From Stichopus chloronotus (lineage: Eukaryota > Echinodermata > Holothuroidea > Aspidochirotida > Stichopodidae), in the NCBI GenBank assembly GCA_021234535.1, contig CM037835.1, positions 930,001-994,000 of the forward strand: DNA of 64,000 nucleotides, written 5' to 3'. Below are positions 12,516 to 25,180 of this stretch, one piece after another (within the stretch, counting starts at the first letter, position 1; every line of letters starts with the position of its first letter). The notes beneath the pieces were generated by a model. It was not told the origin of the DNA. It saw only the letters and a program-made list of their open reading frames with translations, and did not search any database. Position numbers and translations under genes: made by a program.

Positions 12516-15207
12516 TAGCGTAGTGTGTATGCGATATATGTGTTCCGACCCAACAGGGTCTATAGTACCCAGGCAGTTAAAATTTTACCAACTACGCTAC
12601 TTTAAGCCGCACCCATAAATGTCTTTGGCTTCTTGTGGAGACCCCACGTAATTGCTTTACGGATATCCTGGTGAGTATACAAGACCCTACATGTAAACAG
12701 ACCACTCTCTGTGCATGATGTGTTGTTACACAGGTATGAGCTAACCTGCATAACTCTGATGTCAATCAAAAAGCAGTCACCAATTAAGAATTTTGCTTTT
12801 CCCGAAATCATTTTGGATGATGAGTATATACAGTATCATTAAGTCCCCTTCACCAGGAAATGTTTCCATACAGGGTGCGAAAAAGGATTAAATTCAGCCT
12901 CCAAAGAAAACAAAACAACAACTAATACACATACATATAAATTTATACACACTTGCACAAAATACCTTTGGTGTTTGGTAACGTGTGTTTAGAAACTAGT
13001 CATTTATGGACTTGACATATCGCACTATAGGACTTGAAAAGCTCTTTGATGTAACACCGTTATCGTAAGGCGCCACGGAACCCGTGGTATTTTTTTTTAA
13101 TAGTATTTTATGGAACCAACCATCAGCTTGTAAGCCACAGGCTTTAATTTCAATGGAGCAGCATGAATGTTTAGATAGAGGAGAAGATTAGTGACGTTTT
13201 GCAGAATTTGACGTTCCTGTTTTAGTCACTTTTTATGACATAGTATACCAGACCTCATGTTGTGGCATATTAAATTATACAAACAATGTGGGATCATATT
13301 TACCTTTCCTGAGATCCCACAGCAGGAATGCAGAACTATCTGAATTCACCACAGAAAACGGTCAAATTGAAGGAGTGGTCGAGTAAAAATAGAGCTCCTC
13401 TTGAACACGAATCAGTTTATGAGATTTGTAGTCCTTTTTTCAGTTTTTATTGAGGATTGGTATACCCAGAGACGAGAGGTATATGAAGAATACACTTGCA
13501 AAGCACATATCCTGTTGTAACAATGTATCTCAATTGAAAATGTTCAGTTGTAGATCATCATTTACTACAAATTTGTTGAGGAGATATGCTCACAGTATAT
13601 CCGCTTTGAAAGATGTTAAGTGAAAAAAGTTATGTAAGATGTATCGTATGTTACAACTATACCCTTCTCCTGTGTATTAGATCAATTTGTGAGGATGTAT
13701 CCGAGTAAGTTTCCAACTGCATTATCTTTGTTACTCTGCAACCTGCATTACTGCTCGGCATATAATATTGCATTGGTGTGCAACAAACCTTTCGTACGCC
13801 GTAACGAAAATTCATCACTAGGAACAAGCTAAGCCTAACTAAACCTTGCGTTGCTCTCAATGTTTGCCACTATGTAGCATATGTAGTTTAAAGGGAAAAT
13901 GCAGTCACCCCAAACTGGATTTGCATACCCCCCATGCATGAATAGCAATTCATACATACTTGGAAAGAATCCTCAACTCCTATTGGCCCATTTCAGTCAG
14001 GTGACCGTGGGTTAATCGCTGGTAACCCAACTTGTTAAACCACGGTCAATCACCGGCGGATGAATACAATAAAACTGAAGATCGACAGTGTTTTCAGTGT
14101 GCTATATCTTGCACAAAACAATGGCTAATACAGTATTATTACTAGTATCAGGCCTACACTAGTGAAGTAACGTTCGATTAGAAGTTCGTAGTTCCTAGTT
14201 CTAACGTTACCTAGGCCGCGCGTAGGGCCTAAGGCCTGCTCAAAAGTAAAATGTAGGTAAAATTAAGGAACAACAGCACAGTATACTGTCAGTGGTAATC
14301 CCTCTGACGTAGGGTAGCCTAATCTTACCTTCTCGAAATGTTTAATCAATGAATCTGTCACTGTCTTTATCCAAAATCAGTAATCAGGCCCTGTAGCTGT
14401 ACCACGCTCTGTACAGCACGCACTTACGTACACACAGACATGGAACGCACATACACTCACCACAGCCTGCACGTACATAAGTACACTACAAGTTGCAAAC
14501 AAACTATACTAAAGCACGCAAACGAACTAAAGCACGCGCGCGTTGTTGCTATGTCAATTGTTATTGTTATTCGTTTTGTCCATGGGTTATTTTCTGTTTC
14601 GCGCACGATTATTGTTGACATGTTGTAAATTTGTTTACCCTTTCTCGGGGTTCCTTTTCAATAAAAATGCGGTTATTTAAGGGCCAAATTCCTTTCTTTT
14701 TTCGTCCTTTTTTATCAAAATCTCGTTGGTATGTATGAACAAAGCTAATCAACTTTGGACCTGTGTATTAAATGTAGTATAATGCACTCTCGGGGGTAAT
14801 GCTATCGCTGGATGCACTCGGGCTGCGCCTTAAACTCATGAATGGCTTTTTTTTCATTATGGAATATCATTTTTGTTGTTGAATTGATTCAGCATAACAC
14901 CTTCTTTATCCATTTTTGATAGTCAGCAATCTCATGAAAAATACTTCAAAGAGAAACTAGAAGACAATCGCACGATCAAAATAAAGTGGGGGCGACTGTG
15001 AATTATTCCCTTTAATGTATGGGCTAATATAGGAAAAAATGACATCAAAGATTGTACATATTGAGAGAACATTAGATATTTCTCTGAGAGTCATACATTT
15101 TTTTTTTTGAGAACCGCCCCCAAAATATTCCCGCAATGATGAGTGCAGCCACCCTTTAAAGCGAGAATATGAGTCGAAAATTTGTCAGTGAAAGTCAAAT
15201 TCCGTGG

Positions 15208-15485
15208 AATATGCTTAAGCCACGTTTTTGCACACACGAATATTCTTATCTATTCCCATTGGTCTGTTTATTTCAAGTAACGGATGACTTTCTTTGAGAG
15301 TCTGAATTTTATAGGGCCAACAAAAATGTCGAGGCAATTATTAAATTCAGATATCTGGGAGAGGAGTGCATGGTTCTCTTCCAGATTTTGTGACAGGTGA
15401 TCTCCCCAACTTGCTCTTCCCTGAAACACTGACGAAGAACAAAGGGAGATGATTAGGCGATTGCCAGAACAACTCATATTCCAGC
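15208..15485 (-). repeat. Dispersed repeat, inverted partner of 31746-32028
   Basis: Read on the minus strand from GCTGGAATATGAG, this 278 bp segment aligns along its length with 31746-32028 on the plus strand, sharing TTTGTTCTTCGTCAGTGTTTCAGGGAAGAG and CTCGACATTTTTGTTGGC as separate blocks. Each copy carries a short open frame with similar residues (SQNL-EN, CLDIFVG, KFRL-KK). Similarity continues beyond the frames and includes a one-base indel, so a dispersed repeat is the more likely explanation. Confidence 0.7.
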
Positions 15486-15721
15486 AAATTTAAGTTAGAT
15501 TTGTTGTCAAACTTCTACCGTTCATCTCCTCATTACAATACAGGACCATCACTGACTATACCACTAGGTCATCATTTCAAACTTCCACAATTCACATAAA
15601 TACTAAAGGAATAAGATCCTTGTCCAAAAGGATGTTACGGCTCGACTTATTGCTAATACATCATGTAGCCGATTAGGTCTCATGTGACCTTTCATTTTTA
15701 AGAATTAGATAATCATTTTAC

Positions 15722-15874
15722 CTGGACAGTTAAATTGGTTGCATGGCCGTTCCTCCATGGCGTCCCCTTCACATGCGTTAGGTTCGTCTTTGCTACATGT
15801 TCTGCGTCTGCTCTGCGTACCACCAACACCGCATTGTATGGAGCAATGTGTCCAGGAGCTCCATGGCCTCCAAC
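15722..15874 (-). CDS. Exon encoding a thrombospondin type 1 repeat (TSR)
   Basis: This 153 nt exon reads open on the minus strand and encodes about 50 residues of a complete TSR, an extracellular matrix/adhesion module. Trp occupies positions 1, 4 and 7 (WRPWSSW), followed by CSIQCG at 10-15, the basic QSRRR strand at 20-24, and six cysteines at 10, 14, 26, 34, 44 and 49, matching the family's three-disulfide layout. The acceptor is TCGACAG and the donor is CCAG|GTAAAA. Both ends are phase 1, the usual symmetrical arrangement for a shuffled TSR exon. Its end phase matches the start of the TSPN exon 12.4 kb downstream on the same strand, and the junction codon would be G|AA (Glu). Known of the family: TSRs are secreted or ectodomain modules, often C-mannosylated on the Trp residues. 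Inferred: this belongs to the same gene as the TSPN exons. No signal peptide or start codon is visible, so the 5' part of the gene lies further right or outside the window. Confidence 0.92.
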
Positions 15875-18435
15875 CTGTCGAGGATAATGAGACGACTATA
15901 GTGTAATTTTGAGAAAGGTTTCAAATTGAGACAAGTAAAGGGATTTATTATCAGAATCCCCTATAATCACAACCATTGCATACTGATTGTATCCATTTGT
16001 ATCGTTACATTTAGTTATTGGATGATTTAACATCATACTTATTCAGTGAATGATACCATCATGAAATATGACGGAATTCGTGAAATGTTTGTCTCATTCG
16101 ATCACGGTGTTTAATATTAAAACGTTTGAAGATATCTGCAAATCAATTTAAGATATCAGTAATTAATTTAATGATATTGCTGCTAATGGTGGTATGAAAT
16201 GATACTGAGGCGCTGATTGTATTCTGGGTATTGCTGGCAAAAAACTGACAAGCGGGAGTATACTGCTACTCTGCTTCCAGTCATCTGGTTGCAGCCACCT
16301 CCATTGTATTTTTTGTATATGTAATTATCTTTCTGAACTATCTGAACTAAAATTGCCTTTTAAAACCACTGTTAGGCTATGTATCTCAAAGCAACAACAA
16401 GAAAGAATGACATACGTTGGTAAGTTAATTATTCCAAAATAAATTAATTAGAGGTGTGGTTAGGGCGTGGTTTCCTTCTATGAAAACGATGCAGTGACTT
16501 CTCCACATCTTGGTTAAGGTTTGCAAATGAATAAACATTATAGAGCTATATTTTCAAGTTATAAGTATGTCACATGCAACTGCAGTTAAAGCTGCCGCAG
16601 ATCATTTAAGGGATTTATGATTGCACTTCTGCTATTTCTATGAACACCTTCCGCACGACGTGATATCGCTAGCCTAGCCTTCTCTATCAGTAACGCAGGT
16701 GTAATATGTTAACTTGAATAGACATGACCATGTTCTCACTTGTCACTAAAGGTTAAAGGGTTAAAGGACCGATTAGATGTATCCTATGTCAGTGGTAGCT
16801 CGAACTGCAGATCAAACCGTCTCATCTTGGACACATTTTGTTTTGTGGCAGAAGCAATGTTGTGATATACTTGGAAAGGCGAGAACAATGTGGCACAATG
16901 GAATCATTGGACAACGGCCCTCAGCGTCTCCTGGTTGTCCAGAGTTCAAATTAAACACCTGCAAAGTAATCACATTACATGTCCGCTTCGGTAAACCAAA
17001 AGGTAATTTTCAGGTATAGTTCTTGGTTTTTCATAAAACTGCCAACAAGCTCTATGAAATATCAGAAATGAAAAATGTATTTAAATTGTATCTGGAGGAA
17101 TGAATGTAAGGAATACTGATTTATAAAAATTATTCGGCAGAGAATTCCATATACTAATGGCACGAAAATGTAATAATAACTTGATATTTTCCCCAGACTC
17201 ACACAATTATAACTCATATGTAATCTGTTGCAGCGATCTGTGTCTTAATGCAGCTATAAATACGATATTAGAAGTAACAAACTGCCCTCACATGAACGAA
17301 CAATTCGCAGCTCTTGCAATAACTGGTTGGAATTTCTTCAGGCCGAGGTTTTGGTCTTTGGTGCTGTTCAAAACAACACATGTTGACAAATCTCTTTCCA
17401 GGGTCACATTTGACAAAACCTATTTTGACAAGTCAAGCATGAATTGGTGCGTCTGATTCACTTAAAGGGAAATAGGGCGTTTAGAAGACACCAACATGAA
17501 ATGCAAAGAAAATAACATTAATCATTTTTAAACCATCAGTCGCACCAATAAACACCAGCAAAAGTTCATCCCCTCATTTACTGCCAATACTTTTAAAAAC
17601 CAAGAAAGATTATATAAGAGTACAAGACGAAGCATTGATATGTTTGGCAAGTTACTGTGTAATTTAATTACCAGTCTACTATTTGGTAGAAGAATTAATG
17701 TGAGATATTGAATCATTTTATCTATTAATATCTGATTGATACAATTCTCACTTTCTTTACATTTACTTTTCAAGTTCATGACCTATACATGCATAGCTCT
17801 CATTATGATGAGTTGAAGGGGCTCATTGAGTCGATATCGATAAGCTTGTGAGGTTTCATAAGTGTACAAATACATGACAATGCCTCTAATAAGTATAATT
17901 AGTCAAATCTCATATGCACTTGTTAAGCAAAACTGTAATTTTTCTTACCCCTAACTTAAACTCGCTGTGTGTTTATGAACTAGTACTAACGTGAACAGAG
18001 TCTGGTCACCAATTGTCAAAAACAAAATTGAATTGTTAATTGCTCACTCATTAATTTTTCTTTGTGAATAACACATGGGGATCCTCTTAGTTTGACCATT
18101 GGTAATTAGTATGTGAAGGAAACTTAACAGGTTTATGAAAATCATTGAATTTCACGAAACAACTCAATGAGTCCCTTTAACATATCAGGTCCAACTGAGT
18201 GCAGAGGAATGACACGATGGCATCATGTGAACACATGTGAACATGGGCCGGGCAGGGTTGTGGGGACAATGGAAAGCCTTCCCACCAAAGTTTTCAGTGG
18301 ATAGGGACACGATATTCCCCCACCAATGTTCCTCAACCATTTTAAATACCGATTTCAATTACGTTATATGCAGGGCAATTTGACCATATGGCAAGCCGTT
18401 TCCTTGCCATTCACGATCTCAAGTTACCTTGCAAC

Positions 18436-18680
18436 AGGCCCGTAGCCAGACTAACCATTTTTTTAGGGGGGTCACATCAATGTCGCTTTGTCAGCGTGGA
18501 GAAGGGTCAAAGGGGATGGATTCCTTTTCGAATGTTCTAGATGCAAAATGTCGAGAGATTTCCACCATTTCTCTCTGTCTTTACATTCCAAAAAGAAGCA
18601 GGAATTTTTTATTGAATCTTGACCTTTTGGGGGTGTTTTTTTTTTGGGGGGGGGGGGGAGGCGTGGCTACGTGCGTGCCT
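18436..18680 (+). mobile_element. CCGTAGCC-ended MITE, copy 2
   Basis: It starts AGGCCCGTAGCCAGACTAAC and ends with a sequence whose reverse complement is AGGCACGCACGTAGCCACG, giving imperfect terminal inverted repeats. Next to each end are T-run/G-run blocks, including 13 G at 18646-18658. The left end and adjacent GGGGGGTCACATCAATGT match the element at 11122-11392 in opposite orientation. It is a non-autonomous, non-coding element of unassigned superfamily. No target duplication could be fixed. Confidence 0.7.
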
Positions 18681-19165
18681 TGTAATAACTAGAGATATCT
18701 TTGCAGGATTGATTAGATTTACAGTTCACTCATCATATATAAGGGAAAATGTTAAAATGATTAAAGAAAACTCAAATGCAACTTAACTTTCACAAAGGCT
18801 TAAAACAAGTTAGGGATACAGAGAAAATGAATATATGTTTAATACTGCATAAATAAGTATGTAAAACCGCATCTTGTGTGTGGCATTTGGTTCATCGAAG
18901 GTAGGGCGGGATCAACCAATATCCCTACCAACCTACATAGGGGGCGCTCGAACAAGGAAAGCCTTCCGACGAAACTGTAACCTCAGACACACAAACGAAG
19001 TACGATAAAGGCTTTCTTCTTCAAATATAATGCCAGTTCCATTTTATGCCCTCCCATTTTGGATAGTTAGGGAGACCCACAACCAACTTAATTTGCCCCT
19101 GATTAAATGTATGTATATGTATGATATATGATGTGGAATTAAAAGAGGTAGTTAGAGACTTGTAG

Positions 19166-19352
19166 AGAGTACAAATCCTCGAGTACGAGTACAAGATCCG
19201 AGTACAAGTACGAGTACAAAGTGTTTAGCACGAGTTCCTGATTTTCAACCCTTGTGAGTGCAAGTACAGTCTTGTGAGTACGAGTATTATCCCGTGAATA
19301 TGAGATTGAGTACTATTCCATGAGTGGAGTACTAGCACGAGTACGTAGCTGT
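19166..19352. repeat. Cryptic GAGTAC hexamer repeat
   Basis: GAGTACGAGTAC and relatives (AAGTAC, GAGTAT, GAGTGC) recur across about 190 bp. Further blocks lie at 19640-19765 and 20376-20425. This is a sister class to the GAGTCC blocks at 4.7-5.3 kb, with TCC replaced by TAC. It is low-complexity, non-coding sequence. Confidence 0.75.
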
Positions 19353-19639
19353 AGGTTGGACTACATTATGATGAGCACAAGCCTGTGCACTTGTATTTAT
19401 AACTGAATGATCATACACTCTTTCTGATTTTGTTGGTAGATGCTTTGTACTTTTGACGGCAGTGTGACTAAGGAAATGGAGATTCTTGTTTGAGACTTAA
19501 TGTGAAGGACATATTAAAAATGATCTGTATGAACATTTGGTTTCATTTCCTAATTATATACGATTAACACACATAAATGTGATTACTATAGCTACATAAA
19601 ACAGCATGCACATGCATCACAGACAAAAGAATTGTGAAC

Positions 19640-19765
19640 TTTGAGTATGCGAGTACAAAGGCTTGAGTTTGAACAAGAAGCCCAGGGAACGAGTACGAGT
19701 CTCAAGCACGAGCAAAAAGCCTCGAGTGTGCGTACGATTACCAAATTTTCAAATTTTCCCAGTGC
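19640..19765. repeat. Cryptic GAGTAC repeat, second block
   Basis: Repeated GAGTAC, GAGTTT, GAGTCT, GAGTGT and CGAGCT hexamers give open frames on both strands (68 and 79 codons). The composition shows these are artefacts of the repeat. Confidence 0.65.
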
Positions 19766-22528
19766 GAGCTCGAGAACAAAGATGTTAGGAAATCCCTTTG
19801 TTTCGATCAAATTTTCTTTCGCTTGTACCATCCTGGCACGCAGTTAACAGTTTTTGGTTAAATTTCACGGGATTTATTATACGGCTTCCATCTACAGTAC
19901 TGATCGTAAAAATTTAAATTTGTCTATTAAGGTATACTGAATAGTTACTACTATGGTGTTAATGCATGGTACTGCCTTTATGCATAGATATTCCCTTGAA
20001 ATGGTTAATAGAAACCTTTTCCTTGAGCTTTATTTACTGTAAGTTAACTCTTATTTCATCTTCTAAGCATAAGTATGCAACTTACACTTGTTGTGAACCA
20101 ATAAAGGGAGGAAACAAAAAAAAAAAAAAAAAGAAAAAAGAAAGCTCGTTGATGGGTCGGCCTAAGTTCGCTAACAAATGTGGGCTAGCTGATTGCAACT
20201 GAAAGCTCTCGTCATTGGGTCGGTGTCGATAAGCTTTCCGTCCTGGGTGAGTTGATGTTCAACGTTCAGTGAAAACATGGCCTCAAATGAGGCGTATCTC
20301 TCTAACTAGAATTTAATTTTAAATTGAATTGATTGATTTGAAGAATGCCTTCAAGATCACCGCCACCACAAGAAAAAAGAGTACGATGAATACGAGTACA
20401 GAAAATACTCAAGTACTACAAGCCTCATGGCACCACTACTAAAAAGCCCCAGAATTAAGGGATTAGAATTAACTGAAGGAGTTTTTTTTTATATCTGAAA
20501 CTGAAGTCACTCTCCTTCAACAAGTCCTTGTAGTTAAAGGGTCAAAGACTTCCACGAACTAGGTAGGACTGTGTCCCAAACAAATTCACCAACTATTAAT
20601 AAAATAACTCCCAATCAAACTCGACAGCTCATCGTTGGTGACATTGTTAAAGCACTTCAGATAATTACCAATAATTTGTCAATATTTCAGGCTTGATGTC
20701 TCCAAGATACGATAAATTAAGGTGTTGACCACTAACGGCGGTGTTCCATCCGGTCCCCCTTGCCGTAGGGTACAAAACCACGAAATGGAATTTTTTCTTT
20801 CTCGTTTTTATTGTTTGTGTTCATCAGGAAAATATAACTTGAAGATGCGTCACAATAGCTTAAATGCTACATTCTTTCCTGACCAGAAGGACCGGTTACA
20901 AAGATGTTTATTCTTAACGGCATTAACAATGTTTTAACTACGTTCAACACCGTTCGTTGTCACTTAAGTCAGAAAATGAAACGGACAACCAACGGCGATT
21001 CATTTACTTGTGGAGGAAGTACGGATTGTTTCAAAGTATCCTGAAATGTCATCGACGTGAAGTATAAGGTATAACTTTACATTTATATATTTACAATTCG
21101 GTCACTGACCGTTGCAAGGACGCCACCTCTCCGGAGTGTTGATCAACCTGAGCAGGTGTCGTGTTATGAAGCAGCCCATCATGACGGGTGAGTCATGGAC
21201 AGATATCCGGAGTGTCCATTTACCGCATAGACGGACTGACGGTAATACATGACTATTACTAGCCTATATTGGTTCATGTAGTTCGTATTTCTGATCCGTT
21301 TTAATCCACCTGTGAGTTTTCTTTTTGTCCTCTTGACCGATATATCTTCCAGATGTCAATGAAAGGGGGGGGGGGGGGGGGTCGCGACCTTCCTCTTCTT
21401 ACATAGACATTTGAAAATCAAAAATAATCAGAGCCGATAGTCACTTCGAGGTGCTGCTATAGAAAACTGAACAAGCACTTCCTTTTACGATTGCATGCGT
21501 CTTCAGAGTACCAAGAATTCAGTGACTTGCTTATATTACGAAGGGATAAATTTTTATCTGTGAGGACTTTGACCACAAATGACCTTTTCCTTACAAGGAT
21601 GACAGTAGTCATATGGTCAACTTCCAGACATTATTTCTAAGACCCATAATACTTCAGTTATTATGGTTATAAACATGCTATTGAAATTACTCGAGGGTGT
21701 TTATACTTGATACTTACCACTCCTCTCACCCTCAGGGTACAAAATAAAGCGCCTCTGATGAAATATGTTTGCTTTTAGAAAGAAGATACCGATATAATTT
21801 GTACAAGGAGGAAGACGTGGCATTCAACTAATGCAACTGAACGAAGCCTCGCCTATACGTAGTGCCGCAAGGGACAACCTTTTGCATCTGCAAATCTATA
21901 CACAGAAAACTGTGGGCGAGATTTTCAAACTGAGGAGATTTGGAACAGAAGATGAGTTTGGAATAGGCAAATTATAACAGCAACCCAGCTAGATAAGAGG
22001 GATGACAGAACTCCACGACTCAGTATAGTCTGCACCACGAACACAAATATAACATGAACGTACCCTCTTTCCATCTTAAATGAGGGAACGATTCGATCAA
22101 AGAATTTTAGTCTGCCTTGATATAAATATATTAAGAACAGATCATTTTTATCGACTGCTAAAGATCAATGCTTTCATTACTATCATCAGTGAGTGATATG
22201 GCATTATCTACTGCCTGGTAAATTGTCAAAGGAATGTGAAAATATCAACTCTTGTAAGTTTTTAGCAAATTAATACAGCATCCTATAGGGAAAGGGGACA
22301 ACAGGACAGTACAGAGGACCTGCAAAGCGGAAAAACTTTACGATTTTGTTCTCTCTATAAGCGATTTACTCCTACACTTACAGTTTGTCGAGGGGCGTCT
22401 GTCAGAGGTTATTCAACTGCACGTTTAATCTTATTTGAGGTCTGTTAGCGTAGAATATTTCCTGTAATATCAATACAACTTCGGTAATTCTTCCTTCAGT
22501 TGCCGTCTCTGGTCGACCTTGATCTTAC

Positions 22529-22597
22529 CGTGGGCTGGAGTGGCATGGGCTGAGGCAGTGTCTCGTATATTCCTGTCATACACGAGCATACCGTACC
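22529..22597 (-). CDS. Candidate small exon, product not recognised
   Basis: A 69 nt GC-richer patch lies between an acceptor (AGTTCAG) and a good donor (CACG|GTAAGA) on the minus strand. Two frames are open across it. One is phase 0-0 and contains VCSCMTG. The other is phase 1-1, contains YGMLVYDRNIRD, and could splice in frame to the TSR exon at 15874. Read without splicing, the second frame continues to a TGA at 22470-22472 through the hydrophilic KIKVDQRRQLKEELPKLY. No known domain is recognised, and the call rests only on splice sites and open frame. Confidence 0.22.
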
Positions 22598-23096
22598 CTG
22601 AACTATGTATTAATGATCGCATAGGCTTCGGCACTGTTATCTATGTATGTGCACGAGAATAAGAAATGAAAGGGTGAATACAGCAATACATATGCATGAA
22701 CCTATACTGTTTACAACAACTTCCGGTGCAGCTTTAAAGACCCGTCTGAATCCGTTTAACTTAAGGTAAAAACCTCCTAAGTTGTTACAAAGGCGACTAC
22801 TGCTGTCAAACTATTACCGAGGATAAAGTGAAAGTTAGTTAGTCAAGGCTATCAAAACATGGACACTAACAATAGATCGAAACAATACCCTCGTGGACAT
22901 CAATTAAGACTGTCCATTAAGGTGTGGAAGGGGGGTGTCTTGCGGTCAATTTCATCCAAAATTATGTGTCACTACTTTGTTTTGGCGGAAACATCTGCAG
23001 GAAAGTAGGAAGAGTGGTTGCATTGTAAAGGACCAGCTGATTTCTTCCGTTACAAGCTAATTCCATCAAAAATACGTTGTAGGGAAAAGCACTCAC

Positions 23097-23174
23097 CGTC
23101 TCTAACCGCACGGGTATTACCAAGGTGTAACTATTCTCACCACCATTGATCATAATGCATGATTCGAGACCTGT
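23097..23174 (-). CDS. Candidate 78 nt exon, product not recognised
   Basis: An acceptor CATATTTTCAG and a consensus donor ACG|GTGAGT bound 26 codons, phase 0-0. Only one of three frames is open, containing ESCIMINGGENSYTLVIPV. The alternating hydrophobic pattern would suit a beta-strand extracellular domain, but I cannot name it. It shares strand and phase with the candidate exon at 25181-25240. This is an inference from splice signals and composition. Confidence 0.27.
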
Positions 23175-25180
23175 CTGAAAATATGCAAAACTTTTCAACA
23201 TGCCAATTAGCCTACGAGAATATAATACACAGTGGTTATTGTGAGATGGTTTTATGCAAACCTGCAGTCCCTTTCAACGTCTTTTCAATATAGATCATTT
23301 CGATTAATTTGTACTGTTTTTTTTGTGTGTGCAAACTATCCATTCGTAGTACCGGTATTTCTTCATCATTTGAGTGGTAAACACCCTTTGCGCCGGGAAC
23401 TGGACTGTATGCTAAAACAGACCAGAAAAATTGAAATGGTTCTTAACAGTGGAATTAAATTAGACGATGAACCAATATCACGCCCCAGAAATGAAATCAC
23501 ATTAGTTCGAATTGTAGGACGAAAGACCCATTCTCATATAAACTACGTCACTTCTCAACAGAGATTGAGGCCTCTGCAAATATAGGGCCTTTTTGCATGT
23601 AGCCATTGCTGCTACTTTTCCGTGCTTTTACTTTTCCGGTTGAAACCGTCAGCCGGCAGGGTCAGGATGTGAATGGGCTGCATTGAAACAGATCCACTAA
23701 ACGTGGCGTAGATTGGGTTAGATTAGGTTAAAGTAGTTACAATGTCATTGCACTTCAGATTTTGTGAAGGCATGTGTGACGGGTAGGGGGAGGGGGCGCG
23801 TGTTACTTTCCACCAAAATATAATTATCAGCTCACAAATCCCGAGAGCCATAAGTTCAAGTTCTGTATGAGGAAACCTGTCTATGTCTACAAGCGCCCTC
23901 GTGATTTTTATAGACACTCCTCAGTCTTTTCTCTTTGTTCATATTCTGTATATATTTTCCATTTCAATGATCATTTTGTAAGTGTTTTCAAAGAGACTGA
24001 AATAAATGTCTACCAACAAACAGACAAACAAACGCGCCAATGATGTGAACATTGACTGTTCAGATTGACTACTAGAGCAACAGCCACGCAGATCAAAATG
24101 AAATAATATAACGGATAACATTTTACCCGACAGAGACCACATGGCTATTGAACCAGAGATTGATAAATGATTTTCCCACGCATAGGGTTAGTGGTATATA
24201 GGTCATACCACATGACATGAATTACTTTTCAGGTGAAGCATGATGAACATAGCAGACGTGAACAACATTGGCAAAGGTGAACACGATGAAAAGTTTGAAC
24301 AATTCATAATGAAAAGAGCAATCATTTAGTGTTATGTAGTCAGTGGCATCCGGAGTCTCCGAGATAAAAAACAATTCATCTCTTTTGTTTGATTCTGCTT
24401 AAAATGCATTTTCGATCAATAAATATTGATAGCAATCTACTCGCCCTTACAATATAGTTAACATTTATCAAAGTACATGCATACGTCGTACAATGTAATC
24501 CCCCATTACGAACAACTTTGTAACGGATTTCCGACAATTGACCCATTATCAAGTTGTGCGAATTTTGCTCTGTAATGGCAACCTATTTTGGGAAACTTCT
24601 CCATAGCGATTCGCTTTTCCCTTGTTCTGTATACTTCAAGATTTTTTTCTGAATGATTTCCTACGGTAAATTTTAAAGTAATTACTGTGGACTCCTTTTT
24701 ACAGGGGTGTTTGCATTAAAATCCGTTGGAAATGTAACATATTAGTTGCACGGTCATGGCTTACAGCTCCATTAAGGCCGACTTTCACCTGAATTAAAAG
24801 CGGGGTTTATGTTCTTTTGCCAACTTAAAATAATCCCCATGAAGCTGATGTTAACCTATTTAACCATGGAAATGACTTCCATTAGTAAATCATACGCAGG
24901 AAACAGTTACTTGAAATGATCTACAATAACATGATACAAATTAAAACTTATGACGATATACGTGCAGTATATAGACTACTCGCCCTGTACGGGATAGTAT
25001 AATGCTACTTATAGTGGTAGCCATACACATATTGCTTGTTTTTCTCCACCAAAACAACTTTTCATGGGCCAGACTTAGCGCACTGCAGAACACGAGCCAC
25101 TGATTGATTCATCTTCAGAAGTTGTACTTGATTTATAGCCTATCAGGAGTCGTTGCGTAAGTATTGGTAAAGAGACTCAC

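Larger units (their letters stand above)
3303..15721 (-). other. 12.4 kb intron between TSR and TSPN exons, rich in mobile elements
   Basis: No further exon in a compatible phase was recognised here, although a missed exon between the TSR and TSPN modules is possible. The intron holds cryptic GAGTCC repeats (4.7-5.3 kb), a 23 bp tandem repeat (6.4 kb), a hAT-like MITE (9.45 kb), a DR1-type repeat copy interrupted by a TTAA MITE (9.8-10.95 kb), a CCGTAGCC-ended MITE (11.1 kb), a palindromic ATTAAATCGATTTAAT array (11.6-12.5 kb) and one copy of a dispersed repeat (15.2 kb). A (TAA)n tract lies at about 6257-6291. Confidence 0.6.
15875..22469. other. Intron/intergenic stretch with repeats only
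   Basis: No convincing exon was found. The stretch holds a CCGTAGCC-ended MITE (18436-18680), cryptic GAGTAC repeats (19.15-20.43 kb), a 17-base poly-G run at 21365-21381 and a decayed fragment of the DR1-type repeat near 21545-21680. Open frames at 16777-17019 (both strands) have no recognisable homology. Upstream exons of the TSR gene may lie here undetected. Confidence 0.5.

Noticed and set aside
16777..17019. Plus-strand frame with SSWTH and cysteines, and an open cysteine-rich minus-strand frame, considered as a second TSR
   Set aside because: Neither has the WxxW-CSxxCG spacing or six-cysteine layout. Both strands are open, which suggests chance.
21120..21200. GC-rich patch near 21.1 kb with donor-like sites on both strands
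   Set aside because: Acceptors are weak, phases do not match neighbours, and the translation is unrecognisable.
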